DNA of 7,907 nucleotides from an uncultured Bacilli bacterium (GTDB lineage Bacteria > Bacillota_I > Bacilli_A > RF39 > UBA660), in assembly GCA_947630435.1 (NCBI GenBank), contig CANRHO010000030.1:1-7907 (forward strand), given 5' to 3'. Every line of letters begins with the position of its first letter. The first letter of the stretch is position 1. Shown piece by piece: positions 6,967-7,907 of this stretch. The notes under the pieces are model-generated. The model had not been told where the DNA came from. It worked only from the letters and a program-made list of their open reading frames with translations, and searched no databases. The translations under genes and the position numbers were made by a program.

Positions 6967-7907
6967 TATTCTTCATCCCCTTCCATTAACGAATCATCTA
7001 ATTCATCTAGCTGATCTTCTAATTCAGCTTCATAATCATCTTGCTCTTCGTCACTTACTATATCATCTTTTTCTTCGTGTGCTTCTTCTTCAGTTATCAC
7101 GTCGACTGTTTCCTTTTGAGGAGTCATGGAAACATTATCTATTTCCTCAATTGATAAAGGAGTTCCTTCCTTATCTTCCTCTTCTTCAAGAGTTTTAACA
7201 TCTATTTCTTTTCCATCTTCATTTATCATTGCAATATTCAATCCTAAAGCTTGAAATTCTTTAACTAAAACACGGAAACTTTCTGGAACACCAGCTTGAT
7301 TAATTGGATTACCTTTAACAATTGATTCATAAACTTTTACACGGCCGATAACATCATCTGATTTAACGGTTAAAATTTCTTGAAGAACATGTGCAGCACC
7401 ATATGCATATAGTGCCCAAACTTCCATTTCTCCAAATCTTTGACCACCAAATTGAGCTTTACCACCAAGTGGTTGTTGAGTAACTAACGAGTATGGCCCT
7501 GTTGCACGAGCATGAAGCTTATCATCAACCATATGATCTAGTTTTATCATGTACATTACACCAACTGCTACACGATTATCGAATGGTTCACCAGTTTTAC
7601 CATTATATAAAACGGTTTTACCATCAGAATCCATACCGGCTTCTTTCATCATTTCCTGTATGTCTTCCCATGTTGCACCATCAAATACTGGAGTTGATGT
7701 ATAAACACCTAATTTTTTAGCAGCCATGCCTAAATGCATTTCCAATATTTGTCCTGGATTCATACGTGATGGAACACCTAATGGATTAAGTAAAATATCA
7801 ACTGGAGTACCATCTGGTAAATAAGGCATATCCTCTTGCGGCGCAACTAAAGATATAACACCTTTGTTACCATGACGTCCTGCCATCTTATCTCCTACTT
7901 GGATTTT
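6966..7907 (-). CDS. rpoB: DNA-directed RNA polymerase subunit beta, C-terminal part (5' end cut by the window edge)
   Basis: RpoB pairs with RpoC to form the polymerase core. Only the last 313 codons are present; the frame stays open to the right edge, so the first ATG seen (7884-7886) is internal and not a start. The fragment opens with KIQVGDKMAGRHGNKGV, the highly conserved segment near the active site. It continues through the clamp and switch-region sequences (VDILLNPLGVPSRMN, then GGKAQFGGQRFGEMEVWALYAYGAA) and VPESFRVLVKEFQALGL, which normally lies close to the end of the protein. After this comes an unusual tail of about 75 residues (genomic 6969-7190), roughly half Asp/Glu, with three Lys and no Arg, which looks disordered. 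The gene ends in TAA overlapping the rpoC ATG by one base. The rifampicin-binding region lies upstream, outside the window. Confidence 0.98.
   Translation of the reverse strand, partial: KIQVGDKMAGRHGNKGVISLVAPQEDMPYLPDGTPVDILLNPLGVPSRMNPGQILEMHLGMAAKKLGVYTSTPVFDGATWEDIQEMMKEAGMDSDGKTVLYNGKTGEPFDNRVAVGVMYMIKLDHMVDDKLHARATGPYSLVTQQPLGGKAQFGGQRFGEMEVWALYAYGAAHVLQEILTVKSDDVIGRVKVYESIVKGNPINQAGVPESFRVLVKEFQALGLNIAMINEDGKEIDVKTLEEEEDKEGTPLSIEEIDNVSMTPQKETVDVITEEEAHEEKDDIVSDEEQDDYEAELEDQLDELDDSLMEGDEE
6977..6982 (-). promoter_or_regulatory. Ribosome binding site of rpoC, inside the rpoB 3' end
   Basis: The minus strand reads AAGGGG, an imperfect Shine-Dalgarno sequence, 10 nt before the rpoC ATG at 6964-6966. 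It lies within the last codons of rpoB. Being only moderate, it is probably helped by ribosomes terminating at the overlapping TAATG. Confidence 0.55.

Noticed and set aside
6935..7198. Plus-strand open frame of 87 codons antisense to the rpoB tail
   Set aside because: Its Leu/His-rich composition is simply the complement of the Glu/Asp-rich rpoB tail codons.
7493..7720. Plus-strand open frame of 75 codons antisense to rpoB
   Set aside because: It lies entirely within the conserved rpoB coding sequence on the other strand and has no features of its own.
1..7907. Possible Mycoplasma-type genetic code (UGA read as Trp)
   Set aside because: The Trp codons checked in ftsH and rpoC are TGG, and none of the four genes contains an in-frame TGA, so the AT-richness alone does not support code 4.

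Overview
The window comes from a very AT-rich, low-GC Gram-positive-type bacterium (Bacillota). The RpoC N-terminus, zinc sites and catalytic residues fall at the numbering expected for Bacillus RpoC, and there is no large insertion in the trigger loop. The tryptophan codons I checked in ftsH and rpoC are TGG. All three stop codons visible are TAA, and no in-frame TGA interrupts any gene, so the standard code fits and Mycoplasma-type UGA=Trp reading is not supported. A small-genome, Mollicutes-related member of the Bacilli is plausible from base composition and gene order, but this is inference.

Everything coding is on the minus strand, so the transcription order runs from right to left: rpoB (3' part, cut by the right edge), rpoC (complete), a rho-independent terminator, a 293-bp AT-rich spacer, tilS (complete), then ftsH (N-terminal 570 codons, cut by the left edge). 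rpoB and rpoC share one base (TAATG) and tilS and ftsH overlap by 11 bp, so there are two tightly coupled gene pairs. The terminator at the rpoC stop separates them, and a probable promoter lies in front of tilS.

The genes are core housekeeping. RpoB and RpoC form the RNA polymerase catalytic centre. TilS makes lysidine at C34 of tRNA-Ile(CAU), so that AUA codons are read as isoleucine, which matters in an AT-rich genome. FtsH is the membrane AAA+ zinc protease. I find no mobile element, CRISPR array, tRNA or rRNA, and no convincing undescribed system. The points worth a second look are modest: an altered PP-loop in TilS (SYGSDS instead of SGGxDS), a long highly acidic RpoB tail, a Tyr in the FtsH pore loop, rpoC followed directly by tilS-ftsH rather than by ribosomal genes, and a terminator hairpin that starts inside the rpoC stop codon.
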